The translations under genes were made by a program, and so were the position numbers. Source: CAZEHO01 sp964511945 (GTDB taxonomy: Bacteria; Actinomycetota; Acidimicrobiia; Spongiisociales; UBA11373). Taken from it: a stretch of 64,000 nucleotides of DNA. The DNA lies in contig CAZEHO010000010.1 of NCBI GenBank assembly GCA_964511945.1, positions 14,055-78,054 on the forward strand, given 5' to 3'. The notes beneath the pieces are model-generated. The model had not been told where the DNA came from. It did no database searches and was given only the letters and a program-made list of their open reading frames with translations. Position 1 is the first letter of the stretch; every line of letters starts with the position of its first letter. Shown here piece by piece: positions 26,179-34,121 of the stretch.

Positions 26179-26576
26179 GCGGTGTACCTCGATGCACGTT
26201 TCCGGGCCTCGACCTCGAGCCCAACCGCCCGGTAGGCCTCGAAATGCTTCGCACCGGCGCGGCGATGGCGCAGGTAGTCACCGAGGTACGACCGGGCCCA
26301 ACCGATCGGGCCGAGCTGCCGCCACTGCTCGATGTGGGTGAGTTCGTGCACGATCAGCGGCCCGAGTTCCGAGAGCGGCCGCTCCAGAACCTCCGGAGCC
26401 AGGTAGATCCCCCAGGGCAAAGCCATCGCCGAGATCGGACCGGCCCAGAACCTCCGCATCAGCCACGGTGCCCTGTAGACGGGAATCCGGGACGGATCGA
26501 CCGCTCCGAGCTCGGCGGACAATTCCTCGGTGTCGATACCCGATCGGAGCAGCGCCTCGGCGGCCGAGAACCTCAC
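26175..26576 (-). CDS. Small putative zinc metallopeptidase (HExxH, DUF4157-like)
   Basis: A 133-aa protein with a gluzincin-type motif HELTHIEQWRQLG near residues 77-89; the two His residues and the Glu are those of an HExxH zinc site. It lacks a signal peptide. The GTG start overlaps the leuS stop by four bases (GTGA). The following gene is an intramembrane protease. It resembles the metallopeptidase-like DUF4157 group, in which peptidase activity is often unproven. Confidence 0.7.
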   Translation of the reverse strand: MRFSAAEALLRSGIDTEELSAELGAVDPSRIPVYRAPWLMRRFWAGPISAMALPWGIYLAPEVLERPLSELGPLIVHELTHIEQWRQLGPIGWARSYLGDYLRHRRAGAKHFEAYRAVGLEVEARKRASRYTA

Positions 26577-29311
26577 CGGACGACGACGTTGACCAGCTTC
26601 GGAGGCCGCACGATGACCCGAACCGGTTCGGCGCCACCGAGATGCCCCTGGATCCGCTCGGACTCCAGCGCCAGGCGCTCGGCCTCTTCCTCGGACACAT
26701 CGATGTCGACCTCGATGCGATCCCGTACCTTGCCGTTCACCTGCACGACCATCGTGACGGTCTCCGCCTTGGCCAGATCCTCATCGAAGGTGGGCCACTC
26801 CGTGTAGGCGATCGATCCTTCGTGCCCCATCCGCTCCCACAGCTCTTCGCAGACGTGCGGCGTGAACGGGGCCAGCAGGCGGATGAAGCCGTCAGCCACC
26901 TCTGCCGGCACCGCGTCGAGCCCGACCAGCTCATTGTTGAGTTCGAAGAACCGTGCCACGGCAGTGTTGAAGCGAAGGCCGGCCATGTCGTCGGTGACCT
27001 GCTTGATGGTGCGGTGCAGCGCACGCCGGAGATCGTCGCCGGCAGCCTCGTCGGTGATCAGAAGTTCGTCGGATTCCTCATCGACGAAGTTGCGCCACAA
27101 CCGCTGCATGAAGCGATGGACTCCGACGATGTCCTTGGTGGTCCACGGTTTCGACGCGTCGAGCGGTCCCATGAACATCTCGTAGAGCCGCAGCGTGTCG
27201 ACCCCGTACTCAACGAAGATGTCGTCGGGGTTGACCGAGTTCTTCAGGGACTTGCCCATCTTGCCGGGGCGCCGTGACACCGGCTCACCCTGATAGAAGA
27301 ACCCGCCGTCGCGCTCCTCGACATCGGCCGCCGGCACGTAGACGCCTCGGGAATCCTGGAACGCGTCGGCCAGGATGTACCCCTGGTTGTACAGCCGGCC
27401 GAACGGCTCAGGCGTCGAGATGTGACCGAGGTCGTAGAGCACCTTGTGCCAGAACCGCGAATACAGCAGGTGGAGCACCGCGTGTTCGACACCACCGACG
27501 TACAGGTCCACCCCGTTGCCGCCCATCCAGTACTGCTCGGCGGTCTCATCGACCGGCCGCTCACTGTTGGAGGGGTCGATGTAGCGCAGGTAGTACCAGC
27601 ACGACCCCGCCCACTGCGGCATGGTGTTGAGCTCGCGGGTGTAGCTCACGCCGTCGATCTCGACGTACTTCCACTCGTCGCCGGCCCGGCCGAGCGCCGG
27701 CTCCGGCAGAGCGTTCTCGTCGTCGCTGGCGTGCGGTGTGAAGTCATCGATCTCCGGCAGGCGAAGCGGCAGTTCATCGTCGGGTACCGCCAGCAGTTCG
27801 CCGTTGGGGCCGTGGAGGATCGGAATCGGCTCGCCCCAGTAGCGCTGGCGGCTGAACAGCCAGTCGCGCAGCTTGTAGCTGACCGCGCCCTCACCGCTCC
27901 CCTGCTCCTCGAGCCAGGTGATTATGCGGCTCTTGGCATCGGCGATGCCGAGCCCGTCGAGGAACCGGCTGTTGATCGCCGGGCCCTCACCGGTGTATGC
28001 CTTGCCCTCCCAATCGGCCGGCGGTTCCACGGTCCGGATGATCGGCAGGTCGAAGACCTCGGCGAACTCCCAGTCGCGCTCGTCCTGTCCGGGCACCGCC
28101 ATGATCGCCCCGGTGCCGTACCCCATCAGCACGTAGTCGGCGATGAAGACCGGGATGTGCTCACCGTTGGTCGGGTTCTCGGCGAAGGCGCCGATGAACA
28201 CGCCGGTCTTCTCCAGCGTCTCCACCTGGCGCTCCAATTCGGACTTGGCGGCTACTTCGGTGCGATATGCGGCCACCGCCTCTGCGGGAGTGGCGGCACC
28301 TCCGGTCCACGCGTCCTTCGTTCCTCCGGGCCACTCCGCTGAGATGATCTCGTCGACCAGCGGGTGTTCCGGCGCCAGCACCATGTAGGTAGCGCCGAAG
28401 AGGGTGTCGGGCCGCGTGGTGAACACTTCCATCTCGTAATCGTGACCTATCACCGGGAACACCACCCGGGCGCCCTCACTGCGGCCGATCCAGTTGCGCT
28501 GCATGAGCTTCGTGGATTCGGGCCAGTCGACCAGATCGAGGTCGTCGAGCAGCCGGTCGGCATACGCGGTGATCCGGAGCATCCACTGCCGCAGCGGACG
28601 GCGATACACCGGGAAGTCACCACGATCGGAGCGGCCGTCCTTGGTCACTTCCTCGTTGGCCAGCACGGTGCCGAGGCCGGGGCACCAGTTGACCGGCACC
28701 TCGTCGATGTAGGCGAGGCGGCGATCGTCGAGGAACCGGCGCTGCTCATCCGCATCGAGGTCGGCCCACGGGAGGCCGTCGGCGTCCCGCTCCCCCGACT
28801 CCATTTCGGATACGAGGTCTGCAATCGGGCGGGCCTTGTCGGCATCGGGATCGAACCAGGAATCGAACAGCCGCAGGAAGATCCACTGAGTCCAGCGGTA
28901 GTACTCAGGATCCGTGGTGGCCAGCTCCCGGCTCCAATCGAAGGACAGCCCGAACGCCTTGAGCTGCCGTTCGTACGTTGCGATATTCGCCTCGGTCGTG
29001 ATCCGGGGATGTACGCCGGTCTCGACCGCGTACTGCTCGGCGGGCAGCCCGAACGAATCGAACCCCATCGGATGCAGAACGTTGAACCCGCTCATCCGCA
29101 TGAAGCGGGAGTAGATGTCGGATCCGATGTAGCCGAGCGGGTGACCGACATGGAGCCCCTGGCCGGATGGGTAAGGGAACATGTCGAGCACGTAGAGCTT
29201 GGGCCGGCTGTCGTCGAACCCGGGATCACCGGGGTTGAGCACGCGGAAGGTGCCCGTGTCCTCCCAGCGCTGCTGCCACTTCTGTTCGATCGCTTGATGG
29301 TCGTAGTTCAC
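26573..29311 (-). CDS. leuS: Leucyl-tRNA synthetase
   Basis: Class Ia synthetase that charges tRNA-Leu and edits mischarged products. The protein is 912 aa from GTG 29311, which has GGAGG four bases upstream; the longer open frame to 29383 is rejected. The HIGH-like motif is PYPSGQGLHVGHPLGY, and the KMSKS loop reads GKMGKSLKN. The editing domain (TRPDTLFGATYM) and the C-terminal domain are present. It is followed by two overlapping protease-like genes. Confidence 0.97.
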   Translation of the reverse strand: MNYDHQAIEQKWQQRWEDTGTFRVLNPGDPGFDDSRPKLYVLDMFPYPSGQGLHVGHPLGYIGSDIYSRFMRMSGFNVLHPMGFDSFGLPAEQYAVETGVHPRITTEANIATYERQLKAFGLSFDWSRELATTDPEYYRWTQWIFLRLFDSWFDPDADKARPIADLVSEMESGERDADGLPWADLDADEQRRFLDDRRLAYIDEVPVNWCPGLGTVLANEEVTKDGRSDRGDFPVYRRPLRQWMLRITAYADRLLDDLDLVDWPESTKLMQRNWIGRSEGARVVFPVIGHDYEMEVFTTRPDTLFGATYMVLAPEHPLVDEIISAEWPGGTKDAWTGGAATPAEAVAAYRTEVAAKSELERQVETLEKTGVFIGAFAENPTNGEHIPVFIADYVLMGYGTGAIMAVPGQDERDWEFAEVFDLPIIRTVEPPADWEGKAYTGEGPAINSRFLDGLGIADAKSRIITWLEEQGSGEGAVSYKLRDWLFSRQRYWGEPIPILHGPNGELLAVPDDELPLRLPEIDDFTPHASDDENALPEPALGRAGDEWKYVEIDGVSYTRELNTMPQWAGSCWYYLRYIDPSNSERPVDETAEQYWMGGNGVDLYVGGVEHAVLHLLYSRFWHKVLYDLGHISTPEPFGRLYNQGYILADAFQDSRGVYVPAADVEERDGGFFYQGEPVSRRPGKMGKSLKNSVNPDDIFVEYGVDTLRLYEMFMGPLDASKPWTTKDIVGVHRFMQRLWRNFVDEESDELLITDEAAGDDLRRALHRTIKQVTDDMAGLRFNTAVARFFELNNELVGLDAVPAEVADGFIRLLAPFTPHVCEELWERMGHEGSIAYTEWPTFDEDLAKAETVTMVVQVNGKVRDRIEVDIDVSEEEAERLALESERIQGHLGGAEPVRVIVRPPKLVNVVVR

Positions 29312-29385
29312 GGAGCCTCCAGAAGCAGCGAGGGTACCACCGGCCCGGCCGGCCTCTCGGGAGGGCGCAAGGCGGCACAACACCC

Positions 29386-29391
29386 TACGAT
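29386..29391 (+). promoter_or_regulatory. Leaderless -10 box (TACGAT)
   Basis: TACGAT ends seven bases before the ATG at 29399, with no Shine-Dalgarno. Confidence 0.5.
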
Positions 29392-29398
29392 CCCCACC

Positions 29399-29848
29399 AT
29401 GCCGCTCACCTCAGACCAGCATCGCGCCATCGCCGTCGAGACCTTCAACCGCACCTGGGACCTGCTCGAAGCCGAACCGGGTCCGGAACGGGATCAGGAG
29501 CTACTGAGCACTGTGCTCGCCTCGCATTACCACTGGCGGATCGCCGGTGAGCCGCGCAACTTCGCCATCAGTGACTGGCAGGTGTCGCGGGCGTTCTCGG
29601 CCGTCGGCGACGCGGCCCAGGCCACCGCCTGGGGCCTTGCCTGCCTGGACCTGATCGAGAGCCACGACCTCGGGGCCTTCCTGCTGGGTTCAGCCCACGA
29701 GGCCCTTGCCCGTGCCGCGCTGACCGGCGGCGATACCAGAGAACGCGACCGGTACCTGGCTCTCGCCGATCAAGCACTTGCCGCAATCACCGATGACGAG
29801 GAGCGAGAGGTCCTCGAAGCGGACCTCCAGGATCTTCGCGGCGCCTAA
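29399..29848 (+). CDS. Hypothetical alpha-helical protein
   Basis: I do not recognise a named function. The protein is 149 aa, soluble, and almost wholly helical, with two or three TPR-like helix pairs (TAWGLACLDLIESHDLG, AHEALARAALTGGD, YLALADQALAAI). It is divergent from leuS and has a leaderless -10 box. The codon use and composition fit a real gene. Confidence 0.7.
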   Translation: MPLTSDQHRAIAVETFNRTWDLLEAEPGPERDQELLSTVLASHYHWRIAGEPRNFAISDWQVSRAFSAVGDAAQATAWGLACLDLIESHDLGAFLLGSAHEALARAALTGGDTRERDRYLALADQALAAITDDEEREVLEADLQDLRGA

Positions 29849-29930
29849 GGGTGTTGCACGAAGCGCGTTCAGGTGCGCGTGAGGCGCGCCGGGGTCTATG
29901 CGATGCCGGCGCTATCCGTCCGATGCTCGG

Positions 29931-30365
29931 CTACGCCCTGGCGCGATCCTGAGCGCTCTGCTCGTCGCGCAGCCGCCTGGTGAGGTGCACCAGCAATGAC
30001 CACGCCATCCCGGGTCGCGTCTTCACCAGCGGCTTGAAGTCCCACGATGCGATGCCGATCGTTGTGACGTCCGAGGTCGCAATGATCGACGCCGTCCGCG
30101 GACCTTCGTCGATGAGGGCCATCTCACCAAAGAAGTCGCCGGGGCCGAGCCGGGCCACAGTCCGGCCGGAGCGGGCCACTCGGACCTCACCCTCGAGGAT
30201 CAGTTCGAATCCGACGCCGCTGTCGCCTTCTTTGATGATCGTCTTGCCGGCTTCGTGGTGAACGACACCCGAGACATTGACGATGTGACGCAGGTCGGCG
30301 CCGTTAAGCCCCTCGAAGAGCCGCACCCTGCTGAGCTGTTCCAGCCGTTCCTTCTTCGTGACCAC
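29931..30365 (-). CDS. Cyclic nucleotide-binding domain protein (Crp/Fnr-type, no HTH)
   Basis: A 144-aa protein made of one cNMP-binding fold: LFEGLNGADLRHIV, then IIKEGDSGVGFELILEGEVRV, and the phosphate-binding cassette FFGEMALIDEGPRTASI with the conserved Glu and Arg. No DNA-binding domain follows, so it is not a complete Crp. The GTG start at 30365 has GGGGAGG four bases upstream; the longer frame is rejected. It could respond to cAMP or cGMP made by the cyclase at 3313-6903, but that link is only an inference. Confidence 0.85.
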   Translation of the reverse strand: MVTKKERLEQLSRVRLFEGLNGADLRHIVNVSGVVHHEAGKTIIKEGDSGVGFELILEGEVRVARSGRTVARLGPGDFFGEMALIDEGPRTASIIATSDVTTIGIASWDFKPLVKTRPGMAWSLLVHLTRRLRDEQSAQDRARA

Positions 30366-30453
30366 AGGACCTCCCCTAATTCTTTCCTGCACAGCGAGCC
30401 TAATGCCATGGCGGAGAGGCTGTGGCACACTCGGGCAAACGGCCCTGACTCGA

Positions 30454-30873
30454 TCAGTCGATCACGATCGGCTCCCCGACGCACACCACAACGTGCGACA
30501 CTGCCTTGGCCGACGACCCGCGATCGCCATTCGGATTCGTCCACGATCCACCCGCCACGTTCGGGGAAGCCTCGAACCGGTCCCGTCCGGCCTTCACCAT
30601 GAGTTCGGCGACCACCCCGCCGGAAGCGGCGTAGCTGAACCCGATGTACTCCCCGTCGTCACCCACCTTCAGCTGCCAGTCGGAGAGCACAACCGTGGCA
30701 CCGTCGACATTCGCGGAAACGTCCCGCGCTCCGAGATCGCTGCCCTCGAACTTGGCGCAGTTGTCGGGAAGGGGCTTGGCGAAAGCCGGGATCGCCGCTG
30801 CAGCAAGCCCAAGGGCGAGTCTCGCCGAGCCGAGACCCCGAGGTGACCGAGTTTGCGCACGTCGCGGGAGCAT
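30454..30873 (-). CDS. Predicted secreted protein of unknown function
   Basis: I do not recognise this family. From ATG 30873 the protein is 139 aa with a signal peptide-like start (Arg-rich, then ARLALGLAAAAIPAFA, cleavage likely before KPLP). The mature part has two Cys (DNCAKFEGSD and VVVCVGE) and alternating beta-type sequence (WQLKVGDDGEYIGFSYAAS). The start is uncertain: GAGG lies very close to the ATG. The end of the gene is well defined by IVID and the stop codon. Confidence 0.55.
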   Translation of the reverse strand: MLPRRAQTRSPRGLGSARLALGLAAAAIPAFAKPLPDNCAKFEGSDLGARDVSANVDGATVVLSDWQLKVGDDGEYIGFSYAASGGVVAELMVKAGRDRFEASPNVAGGSWTNPNGDRGSSAKAVSHVVVCVGEPIVID

Positions 30874-31080
30874 TCCCTCGAGCAGATCCGTCCGGGTCCT
30901 GTTCGAGCACGGCCACTTGTTGGGTGAGGCGCCGTTCTTCGAGAGCACAGGCCAGACCCGGTTCATCGAGTTTCGGGATCGGCGCGAGGGCCGGGTGGCA
31001 GCCGTCGACGATCTGCTGGACCGGACGTTGTCGCAGGACTGAAGCCGGATTCACCCGGCGCCGCTCTCCGAACCTTGCCC
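30874..31080. other. Intergenic region with a possible coding remnant
   Basis: These 207 bp separate a secreted-protein gene from a membrane-protein gene. A plus-strand frame ending at 31042 reads like protein over its last 50 codons (VLFEHGHLLGEAPFFES, then DDLLDRTLSQD) but has no plausible start codon, so it may be the end of a decayed gene. No named family is recognised. Confidence 0.3.
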
Positions 31081-31455
31081 TCAGCGCGTGACGGCCAGTC
31101 CGATCAGGCCCCCGGCGAGGACCAGGTTTGCAATGGTTCCCCCAGGGTTCGATGCGGCCGCACCGATGATGGCGAAACAGGCACCCGCATAGAGCGCCGG
31201 CTGCACGAGATCACCCCGTGTGAAGATCATCACGGCAACGGTCGCCTCCCAGAGCACAAGAACGATCGCCACAGCTACTGCGTTGGGGATCACCACCTTC
31301 TCGATCGCCCACCGAGCCGGGGGCAGCCACGCCCCTTCGGCGAAGCTGCCGAAGAACTCGTCTCCGTGAGACATGGTGTACACGGCGTTGAACAGTGCGC
31401 CCATCGCAAACAGAACGCCGTACCCGATCTCCGCAACGCTTCGCAGCGTGCTCAC
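31081..31455 (-). CDS. Small membrane protein, MarR-linked
   Basis: A 124-aa integral membrane protein with about four hydrophobic helices (EIGYGVLFAMGALFNAVYT, VVIPNAVAVAIVLVLWEAT, then YAGACFAIIGAAA and ANLVLAGGLIGLAV). The GTG start at 31455 overlaps the stop of the upstream membrane-protein gene by four bases (GTGA). It is the third gene of a marR-led operon. No family name is assigned. Confidence 0.75.
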   Translation of the reverse strand: MSTLRSVAEIGYGVLFAMGALFNAVYTMSHGDEFFGSFAEGAWLPPARWAIEKVVIPNAVAVAIVLVLWEATVAVMIFTRGDLVQPALYAGACFAIIGAAASNPGGTIANLVLAGGLIGLAVTR

Positions 31456-31856
31456 CGCCGACCCTCGACCCATCTGCCCATCAGGTACGCGGACGTGAAG
31501 ATCAGCGCGAACGGAATCCATGTTCCCAACGGACTGGCGAACATCTCGAAGCTCCGCTCGATGACGAGCGCAACGAGGAAGAAGTCCACGACGATCACGA
31601 AGCCGACGAACGTGGTGGCGGTCTGGAACGGTGTCGTGTAGCCGAAGCGCCGGTAGTAGTTCCACGATACGGTGCCGGCGAAGATCGGGGCTCCGATGGC
31701 GTGGATGACCAACGCGACGTCAACGGAGATCACTGCCATCGGGATCATCATCGCCGCGGTGCAAAGCGCCCACGAGACGAACGCGTGAGCGAGCAGTGTG
31801 ATGATCTGACGCCGATCGAGCGATGTCGATTCTGACGAATGAATCGTGGTAGTCAT
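31452..31856 (-). CDS. Small four-helix membrane protein, MarR-linked
   Basis: A 134-aa integral membrane protein with about four helices. Motifs include LLAHAFVSWALCTAAM, IHAIGAPIFAGTVSWNYYRRFGY and FALIFTSAYLMGRWVEG. The ATG lies six bases after the marR stop codon, and a G-rich stretch at the marR end may serve as its ribosome site. It is probably one of the targets of the MarR protein. Function is unknown; a two-component small-molecule exporter is possible but unproven. Confidence 0.75.
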   Translation of the reverse strand: MTTTIHSSESTSLDRRQIITLLAHAFVSWALCTAAMMIPMAVISVDVALVIHAIGAPIFAGTVSWNYYRRFGYTTPFQTATTFVGFVIVVDFFLVALVIERSFEMFASPLGTWIPFALIFTSAYLMGRWVEGRR

Positions 31857-31862
31857 GTGAGA

Positions 31863-32336
31863 TCACCCCCAGGTCTCAAGCGATTCATTGAGCCGGCCGA
31901 GCAGTTCGGCGAGCGTGGCAACCTCTTCCGAGGAGAGCCCGGAGCAGCAGCCGCCGAACATTTCCTGCGTCGTGGGCACGGCGGATTCCATTGCCCTCCC
32001 AGCCTCGGTCAATTGGACGAGGAGGCTGCGACGGTCGGCAGGGTTGGATTCCCGAGTTACAAGGCCCTTGCGTTCGAGGACGTCGACGATTCCGGTCACG
32101 GTCGCCGGTGTGCACAGAGCCACTATGGCGAGTTCCTTCAGGGGGCGCAGGTCTCGGTCCCACAACGCACCCATCACGACGAACTGCGCCGGAGTGAGCC
32201 CGGCGGCAGCAGTGGTCCGTCGCTGGACTCCCTTGAGAGCAACTGCATTCTTCTCAATGAGCCGAAACACGTCGGGAAGAGTTCCGGGTCGAAACATCTC
32301 ACTCGGAGCCAAATTATCAGGATCCACATTATTCAT
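31863..32336 (-). CDS. MarR-family transcriptional regulator
   Basis: A 157-aa winged-helix regulator. The MarR signature is LTPAQFVVMGALWDRD, then CTPATVTGIVDVLERKGLVTRESNPADRRSLLVQLTEAG in pieces (recognition helix and wing with DRR). It is divergent from the ParB-like gene with 36 bp between starts and is followed by two small membrane proteins. TATTAT lies seven bases before the ATG, and an AT-rich inverted repeat overlaps the start, so autorepression is likely. Confidence 0.9.
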   Translation of the reverse strand: MNNVDPDNLAPSEMFRPGTLPDVFRLIEKNAVALKGVQRRTTAAAGLTPAQFVVMGALWDRDLRPLKELAIVALCTPATVTGIVDVLERKGLVTRESNPADRRSLLVQLTEAGRAMESAVPTTQEMFGGCCSGLSSEEVATLAELLGRLNESLETWG

Positions 32337-32348
32337 ATCCGTAATAAT
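32328..32348. promoter_or_regulatory. Putative MarR operator (inverted repeat)
   Basis: ATTATT, nine bases, AATAAT form an inverted repeat that covers the marR start codon and its TATTAT -10 box. It stands out as AT-rich in GC-rich DNA and is 13 bp from the -10 box of the divergent ParB-like gene. Confidence 0.55.
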
Positions 32349-32360
32349 AGCGGTTTGAGG

Positions 32361-32366
32361 TAGGGT
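32361..32366 (+). promoter_or_regulatory. Leaderless -10 box (TAGGGT) for the ParB-like gene
   Basis: TAGGGT ends exactly six bases before the GTG at 32373 and there is no Shine-Dalgarno. Confidence 0.55.
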
Positions 32367-32372
32367 TGCCTA

Positions 32373-33242
32373 GTGGTCTCGGCAGTAAGGCACAGATCGT
32401 GTGGGGCGCTGCTGGATCTCGACGAGGTCAAAGACGCACTCGGCCTCGTTCAGCAGTCTCCGCTCGGACTACAACCGATACCGGTTAATCACATCGTCGG
32501 CACGGTCGGCCGTCGTGGAGATTTCGATCGCTGCTTTCACCCGCTCCGCCCAGATCTTCGAGATCGGATGGCGCGGGTCCATGAAGCGTTCCCCGACGGG
32601 GCACTCCCCTCCATCGACGTGTTCCAGATTGACGACGCCTACTTCGTCTCGGACGGCCATCATCGGGTTGCGCTGGCGCGGCGCTGCGGCATCGAGTTCA
32701 TCGACGCGATGGTGACCGAGATCCATGGGCCGTATCGCCTCGGCCCCGACGTCGATCCGGCCCAGATCGAGGCCACCGCACACGAACGGCGGTTCCTCGA
32801 GGAGAGCGGACTTGCCCTCGTTCGGCCCGACGCTCGATTCGTTCTGTCGCAGCCGGTCGGATATGCCGACATGGCCGCGGCAATCAAGGCGCACGGCTAC
32901 GACCTCATGCAACGCGAGGAGAGCTGGCTCTCCCCTCATCGGGTGGCCGCTCATTGGCACGATTGCGTGTACCAGCCGACGCTCGACCACGCTGCCTCAT
33001 CGGGCCTCGACGCCTTGCTCCCGGCGTGCGCGGATGCCGACATGTTCCTGTTTCTCCACCGCTCGCATCGCAGCGCATTCAGCAGCGACTGTGCTGAAGC
33101 CGAGGCGGCGATCGAGCAGGCCGTCATCGAGGAGTCAAGGCCACCGACAGGGCTGCGAGCTCTGGTCCGGAGGCTGCTCCCGCACCGGGACCGCGGGGCA
33201 ACCACCCGGCCGCTCCCGCGCCGATCCGACGATCAGGATTGA
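32373..33242 (+). CDS. ParB/sulfiredoxin-fold domain protein
   Basis: A 289-aa soluble protein with an N-terminal ParB-like nuclease fold: RGDFDRCFHPLRPDL, LPSIDVFQIDDAYFVSDGHHR with the DGHHR catalytic-type motif near residue 95, and AMVTEI. No ParB helix-turn-helix is seen. The C-terminal half is helical and ends in a basic, Arg/Pro-rich tail. It is divergent from marR. Proteins of this kind are often mislabelled chromosome-partitioning ParB; here nothing suggests a role in segregation. The GTG start is supported by the leaderless -10 box. Confidence 0.8.
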   Translation: MVSAVRHRSCGALLDLDEVKDALGLVQQSPLGLQPIPVNHIVGTVGRRGDFDRCFHPLRPDLRDRMARVHEAFPDGALPSIDVFQIDDAYFVSDGHHRVALARRCGIEFIDAMVTEIHGPYRLGPDVDPAQIEATAHERRFLEESGLALVRPDARFVLSQPVGYADMAAAIKAHGYDLMQREESWLSPHRVAAHWHDCVYQPTLDHAASSGLDALLPACADADMFLFLHRSHRSAFSSDCAEAEAAIEQAVIEESRPPTGLRALVRRLLPHRDRGATTRPLPRRSDDQD

Positions 33243-33266
33243 CGACGGCCGGCCAGGCAATATCTT

Positions 33267-33393
33267 CCTCCCCTCAGGGGGAGGGTGGACGGGCTCGAAG
33301 GGCCGGGACGGAGGGGGTCGGCGGTGGCGCGCACGGGTAGGACTCTCCCCACCTCGTTCCTCCGTCGCTCGGCCCCCCTCCCTGATGGAGGGG
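33267..33393. repeat. Compound GC-rich inverted repeat
   Basis: Two hairpins (CCTCCCC-TCA-GGGGGAGG at 33267-33284 and CCCCTCC-CTGAT-GGAGGGG at 33375-33393) flank a core with further complementarity (GACGGAG and CTCCGTC). The whole resembles a REP/MITE-like cruciform element or a strong bidirectional terminator. Confidence 0.55.
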
Positions 33394-33480
33394 AAACCCA
33401 ACGCGAAGAAACGACCCAGCTGGATCGCTTCGCAAGGTGGAGAATCTGAGGGATTCTCCCAAACTGCCCGCAGGGCAGCC

Positions 33481-33503
33481 GTGGAGCTGACGGGATTTGA
33501 ACC
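33481..33503 (-). repeat. Duplicated 3' end of tRNA-Ala (att-like direct repeat)
   Basis: Twenty-three bases are identical to 33582-33604, the TpsiC-arm and acceptor 3' end of the tRNA-Ala gene, in the same orientation and 101 bp downstream of it. Copies of tRNA 3' ends are typical attachment-site scars of tyrosine-integrase elements. No integrase or cargo remains between the copies. Confidence 0.75.
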
Positions 33504-33582
33504 ATCTACGCGAAGGGCCCGCCGGCCCTCAGAACCAACAGAAGCGAACCACGCGCAGCCAGGTCGTGGTTCGCCTCGTTTG

Positions 33583-33656
33583 TGGAGCTGACGGGATTTG
33601 AACCCGTGACCCCTTGCATGCCATGCAAGTGCTCTGCCGAACTGAGCTACAGCCCC
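33583..33656 (-). tRNA. tRNA-Ala(GGC)
   Basis: A complete cloverleaf: acceptor GGGGCTG pairs with CAGCTCC, D stem GCTC/GAGC, anticodon stem CTTGC/GCAAG with loop ATGGCAT (anticodon GGC), TpsiC arm with GGTTCAAAT. The discriminator is A and CCA is not encoded. Confidence 0.97.
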
Positions 33657-33700
33657 GTGGGCGGCGATTGTATCAGCCGGTGTGGCCCGGCCGAACCGGC

Positions 33701-34066
33701 TTATGCCCGGGCGTCGGAGTACTCGCGCCGGGGTGCGTCACCCCACAGCCGCTCTATGTCGTAGAACTGCCGGGTCGACTCGTCGAACACGTGCACCACG
33801 ATGTCGCCGTAGTCGAGGAGCACCCAGGTCGCGTCCTCAACCCCTTCCCTGCGCAGTGGCCGGCGGTCGATCTCCTTCAGCTTCGCCTCGGCTTCCTCGG
33901 CGAGCGTCACGATGTGACGGCGCGAGGTTCCACTGGCGATGACGAACAGGTCGGTGATGACGAGGTGGCTCGACACATCGAGCAGGACGATGCCCAGACC
34001 CTTCTTGTCGTCGATCGCAGCAGCGGCCAGTTCTGCGGCCTGCGTGGTGTCTGGGTGAATCGCTAT
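33701..34066 (-). CDS. rsfS: Ribosomal silencing factor RsfS
   Basis: Binds L14 of the 50S subunit and blocks subunit joining under starvation. Conserved blocks are AAAAIDDKKGLGIVLLDVS, LVITDLFVIASGTSRRH, and WVLLDYGDIVVHVFDE. The homologous N-terminus (AIHPDTTQAAELAA) lies upstream of the first available GTG (33976), but no ATG, GTG or TTG exists in this frame before it. The most likely start is a non-canonical ATA at 34066 (121 aa), with AGAGAGG about ten bases upstream; ATT is another option, as is a sequencing error. It follows nadD, the standard neighbour. Confidence 0.88.
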   Translation of the reverse strand: MAIHPDTTQAAELAAAAIDDKKGLGIVLLDVSSHLVITDLFVIASGTSRRHIVTLAEEAEAKLKEIDRRPLRREGVEDATWVLLDYGDIVVHVFDESTRQFYDIERLWGDAPRREYSDARA

Positions 34067-34121
34067 GGGGGTCCGACCTCTCTCGGGAATCCAGACAGTG
34101 TACCGGTGCCCCGGCCCACGC

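Noticed and set aside
30644..31042. Plus-strand gene overlapping the secreted-protein gene at 30454-30873
   Set aside because: Its first two thirds are a shadow of the minus-strand gene. Only the last 50 codons look protein-like and they lack a start, so it is noted only as a possible remnant.
32373..33242. Chromosome-partitioning ParB
   Set aside because: Only the ParB-like nuclease fold is present; there is no helix-turn-helix, no parA and no parS site nearby.
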